NCBI GenBank assembly: GCA_964017125.1
Contig: OZ024902.1
Location: 105,320,560-105,384,559 of the forward strand
Length of the DNA stretch: 64,000 nt
Direction of reading: 5' to 3'
DNA from: Flabesymbios commensalis
Lineage: Eukaryota > Annelida > Polychaeta > Terebellida > Flabelligeridae
Shown here: one piece after another, positions 1-13,100 of the stretch
Layout of the letters: every line of letters starts with the position of its first letter
Numbering within the stretch: position 1 is the first letter of the stretch
Program-made: the position numbers and the translations under genes
Notes under the pieces: generated by a model
Database searches by the model: none
Seen by the model: the letters and a program-made list of their open reading frames with translations, nothing else
What the model was told of the DNA's origin: nothing

Positions 1-599
1 CGCGGCTATGTGTGGTGTGTGTATTTGAACTGACCTGAGCTGTCAAACTCTAAAGCATGTGCTCTCACAGGCACAGAGTATCAGAGATGACAATGAGTTG
101 TTGTCTGATGACATTTTTCAAGTAACTGTTATAGTAGGTCTATATTCATTCTGTGACCAGTGCAATGTCTCCTTACGGGCTTGTGGGTGTGCCGCATGAT
201 GTGGATGAACTGTGTCAGACTCCCTCGGTTTGCGTACGCCACTTTCACTTGACTAAAATTAGCAGATTGCGTGTTTACACAAATTCAAACTGTGACAGTT
301 TGAAGATGGTATATCAGATTCCTGAATGATGCAGTATGGCCACATATACGCGGCATCATAATTAAACTGAAAGTCATGTTTTGGAAGCTCTACACGATAA
401 TATCCTTCAATGGTGGTCCCTTTAATATGGGTGATTTATATAAATTAAACAAAACCTCGGATCTATTTCTAGGGGGGGAAAATATACCTGGATCAAGGTT
501 TTTGTATGTCCTAAGATAAACTTTTTTTTGAGGATAATTGGCAACCACCCAATGCATAGGTTTAGAACTTACAAGTTCAAGATAGTTGGATTGTACAAA
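1..599. other. Left edge, no recognised gene
   Basis: Presumed PARPBP intron 5' of the first visible exon. I see no repeat family here that recurs in the window, and no convincing exon. Confidence 0.4.
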
Positions 600-764
600 T
601 ACTGTAGATCTGGTAATATTCACGAGGTTTTAAATTTGGGGAGGACGACAAATCCTTATATAGCGCTACTAAAGAAAAATAAAATTTGTAAATTCTAAAC
701 TTTGTGAATGGTCCCAAAATCATTCACAAAAATTTAAACACACGAAAATACCAGATCTACAGTA
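600..764. mobile_element. TA-flanked MITE (family TACTGTAGATCTG), copy 1
   Basis: The ends are TACTGTAGATCTGGTAAT and, inverted, the segment ending CCAGATCTACAGTA. The interior shares GAGGACGACAAAT, TAGCGCTACTAAAG and GAAAATACC with copies at 3188-3382 and 48861-49065. TA at both ends suggests a Tc1/mariner-type target. It is about 165 bp and non-coding. Confidence 0.75.
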
Positions 765-854
765 CTTATCTGTTAAAATTGCCAGTTAACTATAATTTAA
801 AAAAAATGATGCTTAAGGTGCTAATGTAGTATTATTATTTTTCACAAACTGAAG

Positions 855-1130
855 ATCACTGGAGAGTATGATGTTGAAATGAGTAAAGTGATAGAGATGA
901 ATAAAAAAGTTCTAGAAATCCGACTTGGACTCAGTGAGGCAGATCCATGTGATGAAACCTTCAATTGTCTTCTCTCTTCCTACGAGACATTTTTACTGAC
1001 TAACAACCTTTTTGATTGTGCTGATCTTCACGAAAGAATAATCAAAGAGTGTGAACAAAACCAGATGTTGCAAGATACAATTTCTGAAACTTGTTACCTG
1101 CTATTACAAAAACCAGCAGATATTATAGAG
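855..1130 (+). CDS. PARPBP: PARPBP exon (first visible)
   Basis: The exon encodes 92 residues beginning ITGEYDVEMSKV and ending ADIIE before the donor gtatgt. The acceptor is the AG at 853-854 after a T-rich run; this start is inferred because the open frame continues upstream. The block LGLSEADPCDETF to LLTNNLFDCADLHER matches the human helical N-terminal region (LNLPVENMD to NSNMLDLIDVYQK). There is an internal ATG at 879, but similarity to human PARPBP begins before it, so it is probably not the start codon. Confidence 0.82.
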
Positions 1131-4100
1131 GTATGTATCATGAATGAAATGTTTCTTTTAGTTTGTTTATTAATTTTGTTTTTATTTTTGGCCATATTCA
1201 ATATGATAACATAATGAAGTTTATAAATTGGCCAGTTATAATATGTATAAACTATTTTTATGTGAGGTTTGATTCTTATCCATTTGTATATTTGTGAATG
1301 ACTTTTATCAAACCACATTGATTTTTCTTATGGTACTCCACACTATCTGGTACCACCAGTTTTTTTATCCCCCGCCCTTAGGGGAAGGGGGATTTCAGTC
1401 GCGCCAGGATTCTGTCCGGCGGTTGGTGTTCGGAGTCACGTTTTCTTGTGGGCGCAAAAACTTTAAAAATACTGGTCAATTTTTTTGAAATTTTAGCATC
1501 ACATTCCTAGCAACTTGGGGATGTGCAAGTGTTGTTTTAAAGATACCACCAAAATTCAAAATGGCTGCAAGAGGTCTACTCTGAAAATTTTTGTGGGCAA
1601 AAACTCTAAAAATTAAAGTCCAATATTATTCAAATTTTTACTATCACATTCCCTACCATATGGAGATGTACAGGTGACTTTTTCAAGGTTTTACTGAAAT
1701 TCAAAATGGCCGCAACGAAAAAACACAAAAAATTAGTTTGGCTAAATTTTTACATCACATTCCTAGCAACATGTGGATGTGCAAGTTATTTTTTAAAGAT
1801 GCTACCAAAGTTCAATATGGCCGCCAGAAGTCAACTCCAAAATTTTTGTGGGCTCAAAAACTTTGGAACTTAAAGTCAGAAATTAGAACACATTTTTGAA
1901 TCACATTCTCCACAATATAGAGATGTGCAGGTGATTTTTTTAAGGTTTTGCTGAAATTCAAAATGGCCGCCAAGGATCAATTTCAATTTTTTTGAGGTCG
2001 CAAAAACTTAGTCGTAAATTATTCAAATTTTACAATCACATCCCCACCGATATGGAGATGTGCATGTGATTTTTTCACGGTTTTACGGAAATTCAAAATG
2101 GCCACCATACATGAACTAATTTTTTGTGGGCACAAAAAAATGAAGTCAGAAATAATGTGCAGGTGATTTTACTGAAATTTAAAATGGCCACCACAAGTCA
2201 ACTTGTTAAATATTTGTGACCGCAAAAACTCAAGGCTAATTGATGGCGGAGGATGATATGGGACTTCAGGCCTCTTGTAATTTGTCTGCATGATGAAAAA
2301 AAAGGTGTAACTTATGCACGAAAAAATACGATATATGTTTTTGGTGTCTATGAGTCTATTGACATTGGAAGGCTATGGCGGTCATCTTGATTTATCAATT
2401 TTCATGCCTCCGCCGCGAAGCGAGCGAAGGCATTATGTTCTGGGGTTGTCTGTCCGTCCGGTCATGAGCGCCTGCCGTACGCTGCCACCTTTTTGTACTA
2501 CGCCAACATGGTCCAACAGATTGAATTCATAATTTATAAAAACATTCAACCCCTCCGGCAAAAGTTTTTTACCAAAGGTCAAAGTCAAAGATTCAAAAAA
2601 ATGTTTTGTTAACGTGATAACTTGGAAAATAATTATTGCATCTCTCCAATTTTTTATGTGAAGTTACTCATGAGTATTGAGGTGACTTGATTAGATTTTC
2701 AGCTTTCCACAGATAATCAAAATGGCCGCCAGCTAGCAACTTAATTTATCGACTCAATATTTTTTTTTTACAATTCACAGTTGTGCTTAGATAGTTATTA
2801 CTACGCCGCGAAACGAGTGAAGGCATTATGTTCTCGGGTTGTCCGGTGTCCGTCTGTCCGTCGTCTGTCCGGTCATGAGCGCCTGCCGTACGCCGCCACT
2901 TTTTTGTACTACGCCAACATGGTCCAACAGATTGAATTCATAATTTATACAAACATTCAACCCCTCTGGCAATTTTTTTTACCAAAGGTCAAGGTCAAAG
3001 ATCCAAAAAAATGTTTTGTTAACGCGATAACTTTGAAAATAATTATTGCATCTCTCCACTTTTTTATGTGAAGTTACTCATGAGTTTGGAGATGACCTGA
3101 TTAGATTTTCAGCTTTCCACGGGGAGAGAGGAGATAGAGTAGGCCTACATGGGCCTCATGTGATGGCGGAGGCAGACAATTGACGCATACTGTAGATCTG
3201 ATAATATTCGCAAGGTTTTAATTTTCGCAAATTTCGCGAGGAGGACAAATTCACGAATTCATATTTTTATAATAGCGCTACTAAAGAAAAATTAAAATTC
3301 ACAAATTCTAAACTTCGTGAAAAGTCCCAAAATCGGAAATTCGCGAAAATTTAAACACGCAAAAATTACCATATCTACACTATAGTTGTAGATTGATCTT
3401 ATGATCAGGTTTTTGGGTCCTGCGAGTATATTTGTTTTGGCCATCTTGAATTACCCTTATATTCAGTTTTGCCTCGAAAACCTCATAGATCTATAGGTTT
3501 GGGGGTTTTGGAGTCTAATGGCAATTTTTGAATTACTACATCAGTGTTTGCGTGCTTGCACAATATTTTTTTGTTTGTAGGAAGTACTAGTTAAATTTTT
3601 GGCAAAGAAGAAGGATGTGGTGAAAGTTTCAGCAGAGTTATCTCTCAATGACAGTTTGTGTATTACCGAGCTTAACTTAACTTGTTCAACTTTAGATGAG
3701 CTATTGCCTACAATTGGACAGACACCTCTGATTTCTAATACCCCATTTCTGACAGCAAAATCTGGAAAACAGTTATCTGTTTCAGAGGTAAAATTTTTAA
3801 TTTATGTTGTACAATTGATGAGCTTGAAAAGTGTCCAAAAAATATGTTGATTTTCAGATGACAGGATAGCTCTTTTTAACTGTTATTGTATAGCAACGAA
3901 GAGCTAAGTAGGTTTTTGACCTATCTGAGCGACAAGGTCCTAAATCAAATTATCTGGTTGTGGCATGATCAAATTACCGTATTTATTCTAATAAACGCCC
4001 TTATTCCAATAAAAGCCCACCCCCCTGATTTGAAAATAAAACCAACAATCATTCATGAACACTATATGATCATTAAAAAAATACTGCAACAAGCACCCAC

Positions 4101-7100
4101 TGTAATCTCAGGGGGTATTCTAATTAACACCCTGGGTGTTTATTAGAATAAATACAGTAGTTGTATAATTTATGGGCAAATGTCACAGTCAACAACAAGC
4201 TAAGTCTTTTTTTCACATTAAACATCATATTTGTTGCAACCAACAATGATCTGACTTATCTTTTGGCTAATTCAATCTGCAATTCACTATATAAGCAGGG
4301 TAATTACCTATATATTGAAGAGATTATTTCAAGCAACAACAAGCTAATTATTGTTTGCAACGTTTTTGTCACCTGATGTTTGACTGATTTTCAAATTAGC
4401 CTCTTGTTGCTCAAGACCATATTGGCAAGTCAGGTCAGACAGGCAAACCACAGGTCTGAGCTTGACAACAGGTGTGCATTGGAGCTGTAGACACTGCAGT
4501 GTGGAAGGTCACACTCAGGTCATCTTGACTGAGCTGTCTGAGTTGGTCAGGGAGAAGGGGGGGGTCGTGCATGCATAGCGATTAGCACATATATGCGTGA
4601 GCTTAAAGGGACTTGCCCAGGCTAAAATCATCGAAAAATCAGTGATTTTATTTTGGCTTCTTAAAGGGAGGGTGTTAAGGTTAAGGTTGGGTGAGCATCA
4701 ATAAAAGGAACATATCCTATTAATTAAAACAGCTAATTTAATTTTTACTTAATTTTTTTTATTATTGGTAAAAAAAATGTTTTTGTTAGATTTTTCGAGC
4801 CGAAGTCACTTCGGATTCTGTAACGGTCACGGAAACTCCCGAACAGCCTGGCACGTCACACGTTGAAGTCATCAAGAGGTCTCCGTCAAAATGGCTACAA
4901 ATAGCGATGGAGATTTATCCAATTTCTCAGAGAGTAGTGAACCTGTGAACTCCCCCGTCAACTCACTCTGACTCAGTCAAAATTCTCAAACGATTTTGAT
5001 GATATTTGGTAGCCTATTAATGAAAGTTAAATCAAGGAAAATAGAATCAGAAAGAAGGTCTGCTTCGAAAACGTCGAATTTGAGAATTTCTCTCTTCACT
5101 TCCATCAAAGATCGACATTGTATTCAAACAACGCGCATCCTTGTTAACCGCCCTGCCATAAATGCTAATGACCCCATGCCCCCCCTTTCGCCGGATCTGA
5201 TGCGAGTTGCGAAGCGTAACGGCTCGGACACAACAAATTTGTCTAAATCCCCATCACCGCCAATGCTGGACCAATGTGGTTACCCACAAAAAATTTGTAT
5301 AACATTTGTACAAAGCTGGCCCAACGTCTCCGACGTTGTTCCAGCATTGTACAAATGTTATAGGTCTACAAATGTTTTGTGTTTGCTGGGTAGGCACTTC
5401 GCGACGTCATCATGGGAATTCACTGGTTTATGTCGATACGTCACAGGAATTTTCCTTTTCTCATTGAAAAGTGTAGCATGTTGATGGTCGAACCATCTGC
5501 GTGCGACGTCTCAGAACAAAGTTATGGGAATTTGAAGATTGGTCGTATTTATTCATTGAATTATTTACAAAAAGATTCTCAAAATTATGGAATTTAACCC
5601 CAACGGCGCTCTTAGCGACTTTTATCAGGCGAGAGTTCGAAATATTGTAAATAAACATATTAATTTTGTTTTCAGCGCCGTTTGGCTAGTCTTACAAATT
5701 TTTGGTGACAACCCTGGGTCGCTCAGTATGTAGGCCTGATCACCTGATATGAATTATTTTTGTTCCCCGTGGGGCTGAGTTTTCATGAACAGTTTTATTC
5801 AAAAAATTATCATTTATATAATAATGTATCTGAATAATGCAATCTGGTATCACAGGTGTAAACCACAATTCTACGTGTATAAAAGTAAGGTAGCTGAAAT
5901 TGAAAACAGTCGTGATTGCTATGCGTTCTGGTGGTAATAAGTGGTTATGGGGGTGTTGAAGTCATCATCGTGATCATTAGCCCTGGTAGCAGTAGACCTA
6001 ACGGTTAGAACTAGACGTTTGATCTAGATCTATTCTGGGACATTTACCCTGGGTAGGCCGGGAGTGAAAACTGAATTTATGTCTCCACTGACCATAAGAT
6101 ATGAAATCATTAAGTTGGCTGAAGCTAACACCACACAGAACATATGCGGAATTCCCATGCTTCCAGTTAGCTCTGTCGAGTTTCACAAAACGATCCCACT
6201 TGCGTGCGATTTGGGAATTTTTTGGCCATGTATCAGTGATGTAACATCTTCATTTGTATTGTTACACAAACCGGAGACGCAACGTTTTGGCATGATAACA
6301 ATTTAAACAAAGATGACGTTAAAACTTTGTAGGACAATACATGAACAAGACGCTGTACAACTGGGTAGTGACTGCGGGATCACTATAGGATCAGTGCAAG
6401 TGGACTGCTGTAGGCATACGACTTCACCGTGTGACGTCACACGGCAGCTGCTGATAGTGGGAGCGTTTTTTATGACCCTCAATATGAGATCCATTTGGCC
6501 TACTTCAAATGCACTTTTTCGTGGCATATATTAAAAATTTAATGATGATTTATTTTGGGATGTACTTTAAATAGTATAATTAAGCCAAAATAATCGCCAA
6601 AACTATTTTTTAAAACCTTAGCACCCTCCCTTTAATATGACCATATGATGTAAACATGTCCATAGACTAGAACTGCAAAAGTTTTTATTTTTTAATGCTG
6701 CGCATTCACTTGTTAGGCTAGATATAGAGTCGAAATTCCTGATTTGTAATTATTGACAACCATGTCAAAAATTAGAAATACAGGAATTTGGTCTCTATAT
6801 CTAGCCTAACTGGTGAATGCGCAGCAGAAAAATTTAAAAACTTTTGCAGTTCTAGTCTATGGACATATTTACATCATATGGTCATATTAAGAAGCCAAAA
6901 TAAAATCACCGATTTTTTATGATTTTAGCCTGGGCCAGTCCCTTTAAGGAGTCTGCCTGTAGCGGACAACTTGATAGCTAAAGGTGCTGCAGACTGACAA
7001 TATATGCTATGGCCCTTCTGTAGGACAAGATATTGATTTTGAAAATAAATTTATGTGATATAATTAAATGCTGTTTGCTGATTCGAATTTTCAGATTTAA

Positions 7101-10100
7101 AAGATTCTAAAATATTGTTTTTATTTTAAGCAATTAAAAGAATAATATTAAATTTATTGCAACCATAATTTATTTAAAAGGTTCTAAATACAGCTAAATG
7201 TTTGGACATAAACATATCTTTGTAATTATTTTCACAATTCAAGTTTTTCAAATATTAAATTCTAGACCCCAATAAATTTGCATTCATAGGCCCGAAAAAA
7301 AAAGTAGAGATACATGTACACACTCCATATTAATCCACAATAACATCTCTAAGCTCAGAATCTGTTACTGATCCCCTTGGTTGAGCAATTTTATTATGAC
7401 TCTGTAGTTACTGAAAGCTATATATAAATATCATTTTTTTCTAATTTGGATTTTTTAGGTGTATGTAGAAAGAATGTTTTTATCATACCTGCATCTGCTG
7501 GTTAACACTCGAAGTGAACTGGCATTGGCTCGAGTTATCAATACTCCCAACAGAGACTTATGTCCTAAAGCCTTTGATGCCATTAAAAAACATGCTAAAG
7601 CCAGGAATATGCCTATGTATCAGGTAGGAAATATCTTGTCAAATTGTGAGAATGTCAAGTATAACCTATTTTTACCTAAAATGCAAATAAAATAGTATTA
7701 ATACTATATATATGTCTTGTAATTATTGTTATCATAATTTACCTTAAGTCGATGGTATCATACTTGATGAGACTGAGATTAGGTGGAAAAAGCTATGCTC
7801 CTGACCCAAATTCTCCCCTGGCTCAACATGTTAAAGGTTTGGGTGATTTCACTGATCTCATGAACAAACTGCAGACTTTAGTTGAAGAGGACCCGATCAC
7901 AATGTAAGTTTTCCTTAACTCTTTAACATTTATCAGTGTTTCTATTCAAACCCAACGATTAGAACGTCACTGTCTCTTTTGCTCTATACAAAAACAATTA
8001 ACCCTTTTGAAATCATCCCAAAAATAGAAAATGGTTTAATTTTTCAACAGTAATGTTCAAAATATAGCTCAAAAGAAGATTCTGTAGTATAGAGGTCCAA
8101 ATAACTTTTAATGTAGCATGCTAGCAGGGCTCTAAATTAGAATGTCTATGGCAGTGTTATTTTTTAAAATTGGATTTGCATGTTCAGGAAACATGTGGTA
8201 ATCATTTTATATTTGTTTGTCCACTCTGTAACTATTTCACTTTTAGATGGCTTTTCAGATTTACTAGGATAGGTATGTATGAAAACAAATGTACTTTAGA
8301 AAATGTCTTCTTGTATGGAAGAGTTGATTTTAATTGCCATCTGTTTTTAACTTATTTCAAAAATATATTCATGAGAGTGACAGGTTTAGCTATCATCAAA
8401 ATTAAAGAACTGTTTTATATAAACTGTTTTACTTATTTATTGTAGTTTCTTATACATGTAGCTAATTTACCATACATTCAATTATATTGTTTTGCTTTGC
8501 TTTTGAATAACTTATTTCAGCACACACACACTCACTTTTTTGTGTTCTATAGTTACATGTATATTTGACAATGTGCATTTTTTTTATTTTTCTGTATATC
8601 ATGTGTATATTTAAGGAGAGCAACTAGTGGGCCATTAATTTTTACCGCTTGCAATCAGTAGACATATTACCTAAAAAATTGAAAATAAATCATCTTGGTG
8701 ATGTCGAATGCTAGATGTACAAAAAATTGATTTTTTTAAGTAACCACTAACTTATATTTTGTTCCAAGTTGATAAATTGTCTAATTTTGTCATTGTAGAT
8801 CCGCTGTTCGTCGTGTACTAAGCGTTTTGAAAAACCTCATTGTGAAGTGTCAGGGGATGAAAATTAGACGAGAAACTGTGGAAAATGTGGCGAATAGGTT
8901 ACAAGACCAAGCTGCTTGCCTTATTGAAAACAAACAACAACAACATGTCCCATCACCAAAGGTATATATATATTTTTAGCCCGCCTTTTAATTTTAATTA
9001 AAAAAGGTGGGCTATTGCAATTGAAGTTAGGCGTCGTCGGCGTTAACATTTATTGTGGGCGCGATAACTTTAAAAGTTTTTCATGTATCCTTCCAAAATT
9101 TGTTATGCATGTTACGAATGACCAGTTCTCGGACAAGTTCAATAATGGTAAAAAAAATTCAATTATTGCGATTTTTCACCTTTTACGTCAATAATTTGAC
9201 CTTGTGGGCGTGATAACTTGAAAAGTTTTTCACGTATCATCTTCAAATCTGTTATGCATGTTACTAATAAGTAGTTCTTGGACAAGATCAATAATGGCAG
9301 AAAAAATTTCAAAATGGCCGATTTATTGCGATTTTTTGCATTTTAAGTTAATAATTTGACCTTGTGGGCGCGATAACTTGAAAAGTTTTTCACGTATCCT
9401 CTTCAAATTTGTTATGCATGTTACTAATAAGTAGTTCTTGGACAAGTTCAATAATGGCTGAAAAAAAATTAAAATGGCCGATTTATTGTGATTTTTCGCA
9501 TTTTACCTCAATTTGACCTTGTGGCCGCAATAATGACTCCAAGTTCAGTAATGGCGGCGGGCTATTGTCGAGTGTGCTCTTGTTTGTATTACTTTCATTT
9601 ATATATATAATAATTTCACTGAAATTGAAAACTGTATTTAATTTAAAAAAAAAAACTTTGACTTGACAGGAATAGCATCATATCTATATCTTATTTTTAT
9701 TACATACTACATAAATATGTAAATATAACATATTTAGTATGTACTAGAAAAAACAGGATAATTTAAATATATAGACATCAGAATTTTTTTAAATTCAACA
9801 TTTTCTTGATGCCATTGATTTCTTGTAACATGCATTAGGTGCAAACTTGCAATGACAATTTAATTTGTTTTTGTAGGAGCCAGGTAGAGGAGGTTCTCAG
9901 GTTGGACGTCACACAATCAGAATCCTGCGCTGTATATTAGACTATTACAGTACACAGCCCACACATATCAGTGTAGCAAACACGCTGTCTGATGCTTACT
10001 CTAGTCAGAGCACACCTATCCGCTTTCCATGTTTACTCTCACAATTTAGGTTTGTGGCAATCAGCATGATCAGCATGATCGCTTAATATAGTCAATATTT

Positions 10101-13100
10101 TCATGGTCTTGTTTTTATCTCCCCCCGTACCCCCCCACCCCACCCAACGAAGTGGGGGTGGGGGGGTTATGGTAGCAGCACATATGTCCAGCTGACCATC
10201 TGTCTGTCTGTCCACATTTCTGGAGCATAGTTCATATCTCTGAAACCCCTTGGTGGATTTATTTCGTATTCCACATGTCCGTGCAGTTGTGCCTTTTGGG
10301 GTTTAGGGGGTCACCATTCAATTACTAGGGGGAGGCTGGAGTTTTTGAACTTGTCAAATTATTTATTTCACCTCCTGTCCGCAATATTTTATTTATTTCA
10401 CACTCTACCTCAAGCCTTATATTTATTTCACTTTCTGAAAAAAATATTTTTTCTGTCTACAAAGTTGGATACCAAACTAGGCTTAGTACTGATGTGTGGG
10501 TTAAGGATACGAGCGAAGCAAGCGCAAAACAAATTTAAGCGTCATTTAATGATGCCTAGCGAAGTGAAACAAAAATTGTTTTGAGGGCCATTAAATATTT
10601 ATTTACAGCATCTCATACAGACAATTATTTATTTCATAAAACATCAGTCTCAAAATATTTATTTTAAAAATGTCCATCCACCCCTGGAGATTGAATGATA
10701 GCTCCCTTATGACATTTGATCAACTTTCCAGAGCATAACTCTGAAACCCCTTGCGAGATTTATTAATATTGCGCACAGACACATCCCACACTTTAGTTGA
10801 GTCGGATCTTCGATCTACTGTTTGACCTATATCTGCGAGGTAAAATTAATGTAGCCTGGAGACTAACAATTTCCTTTATCAGTATGAATAACTAATTGAT
10901 TATATCACTCGCCCATTTGACAGAAAAAAATGACTTGTATGTTAAAAACAGGATATGTGGACATTACGGACACACCCTTTTTTTTCCTAATTGCATTGGC
11001 TACGGGCGAGTGCCAGTCATGCACCCTGCTTTATGGAGCATATCTCCTTGAGAGATTTCTTTCGTATTGCACACATACATCTCTGAGGCGGTGTAGATGT
11101 GCTTTTTAGGGGTTATAACTATTTTTTTGAATCTCCCCATCCTCAGGAGGTTCTCCCGGCTAATTTTAGCCTTCATGTGCACAAGGGTGGCCTAAAACCC
11201 CATTTATTTCATTTCCGACCTACTTTTTAACCTACATTTCTGAGCCAAAATAGCTGAGGGACAACATGTATTTGTTTCAGGAGCTATTTCTGATTCCTTT
11301 CATGTTGTACACACGTCATCTAAGGGGTGTGGATGTGCCTCGTTGGGGTTATGACCTATACCTGCTGTCTGATCTACCATGAAGAGAACTTCTTTATTGA
11401 GGAGATTCATAACATTTGTGTTTTTCCATCACAAGGGCAGGGCGTCCTTCGGCCTTTTGTTCTGTTATTTTTCAATCTTTCTGCCACATAATTGCACTTT
11501 TCCAAGCTGAATGCATTTATGCAGGCTGCTATCTTATTTGTTAACCCGTCCACAATTTACAAACTGCTATTTCCCCTAAAAGTATTGAGTGGATTTCATT
11601 CAAACCTGTACACAATGTCCACCAGGTAGGGATGTATATATATAGGGTGTGATCCAGGTGGCGCCATCTGTCAGATTTTACTCGTAGTTTAAAGTTTCCA
11701 ATTATTACAAGGATGAGGTGACACTTTTATCATTCCCTGTATGCAAGGTAGGTTTTATTAGTCCGGCAGCCAAATGTGAATTTTTATGGTAACCTTGTTT
11801 TGGCTGATATACTTTTTTTCACCACTGATTATGCATCTCTAGCACCCTAGTGATGATATCTCGGCGGATGTGGGTTTCTAACCCTTGAGTGATTTTTTAA
11901 AAACGCAAAATTCAAAATGGCTGCCATGAAATCACTAAAGTCATCATATCTTCCTCAATATTTGAGATAAAGACTTGATTTTTTCACCAAACCTTATGTT
12001 TTCGGTATCAAGGAATACAATATCCAGATGCAACAATCATTGAAAATTATAGACCTATTTTTTTTCTTAGTTATATAAAAAAAAAATTAAAAAAAATATT
12101 TTTCAGCAAATAAATACATTTTTACAGAAAAGAAATTATTTAATATTAGCCAATATGGCATCTGTAAGAATCATTCATTTGAATTAGCAGCCCTTGAATT
12201 AATTGACAGATTAGGTAAGTATTTATTTATTATAGTGACATGCATATACAAACACAACATAAACATAAAATCATGGTCATTAACGATATAATATGCCGGG
12301 CCAATTTGGCCTACAATGTCATTTTATACACGGATATAGCAAATAAAAACGGATATAGCAAATAAAAACGTATACAGTGTGCCGAGGAGGCAAACATTAC
12401 AGATATAAACAGGTCTTTCTTTTGACCACGCCTTACACAAAAAATTCAGTGTTTCTCTCCAACATTTCGTGATCTAAAAAGTAAATTTTTGTTCTAAATT
12501 GAAATTGGCGTTATTAGGCATCATATTGTTTATATAGTCAACTCTTATATCGGAAAAGACATTACATTTTAACAAAAAAATAATTATATTAGACTTCGCC
12601 AGATGAGCAAACTGAACAGACACGCTCTTCCAGTTTCAGAGAGTGTCTGTCCAGTTGTCTCATCTCTAACTGTCTACGGCCTGTTTCTACTCCCAAAGGT
12701 AAAATTCCAGAACAGAATTGAGCAAAAATACTTCTATGAGGTTTAGGTAGTAAAGTGGAAGCATTATTTGGTATAGCGAAATTTTATTTAAGGGTGATAT
12801 ATTTCCTCATATTAGGTTTATTTGAAATGTCTCGCTTCCACTCTTCCTCCAATAATAAAAAAGTTTTATGTTTTACATTTAAAATATCACACGCAACAAA
12901 TTTTTCAAATACATTTTTGTGTAACCTTATATGTTGAATAATTGAATTTACGTTGTACGACCAATTGCGCTTACCTGTCACCGAAAATAATGTGTCGGAC
13001 CGAAAAAAAATGTTTTATTAATCTATGATTGTCCATATTTACTAAACGGTTCCGAAATCTAATAGCATGTATATAATGACATATTTAGTTTTTAGTCAGC

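Larger units (their letters stand above)
4607..6943. mobile_element. TTAA-flanked DNA transposon, about 2.3 kb, no intact transposase
   Basis: TTAA at 4603-4606 and 6944-6947 flanks inverted ends: AGGGACTTGCCCAGGCTAAA on the left and, reversed, AGGGACTGGCCCAGGCTAAA on the right. The match continues through TGATTTTATTTTGGCTTCTT. The TTAA target and ends fit Kolobok or piggyBac-like elements. Interior frames (for example 4996-5484 and 6064-6306) show no transposase similarity I can recognise. The right arm is split by a foldback MITE at 6636-6886. Confidence 0.8.

Noticed and set aside
71-121. Possible extra PARPBP exon (AQSIRDDNELLSDDIFQ) between ctctcacag and gtaact
   Set aside because: Splice-like borders and phase fit, but the 17 residues show no convincing match to the PARPBP N-terminus.
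4996-5484. 162-codon open frame inside the TTAA element
   Set aside because: No transposase motif is visible and composition is not protein-like; part overlaps a hairpin repeat.
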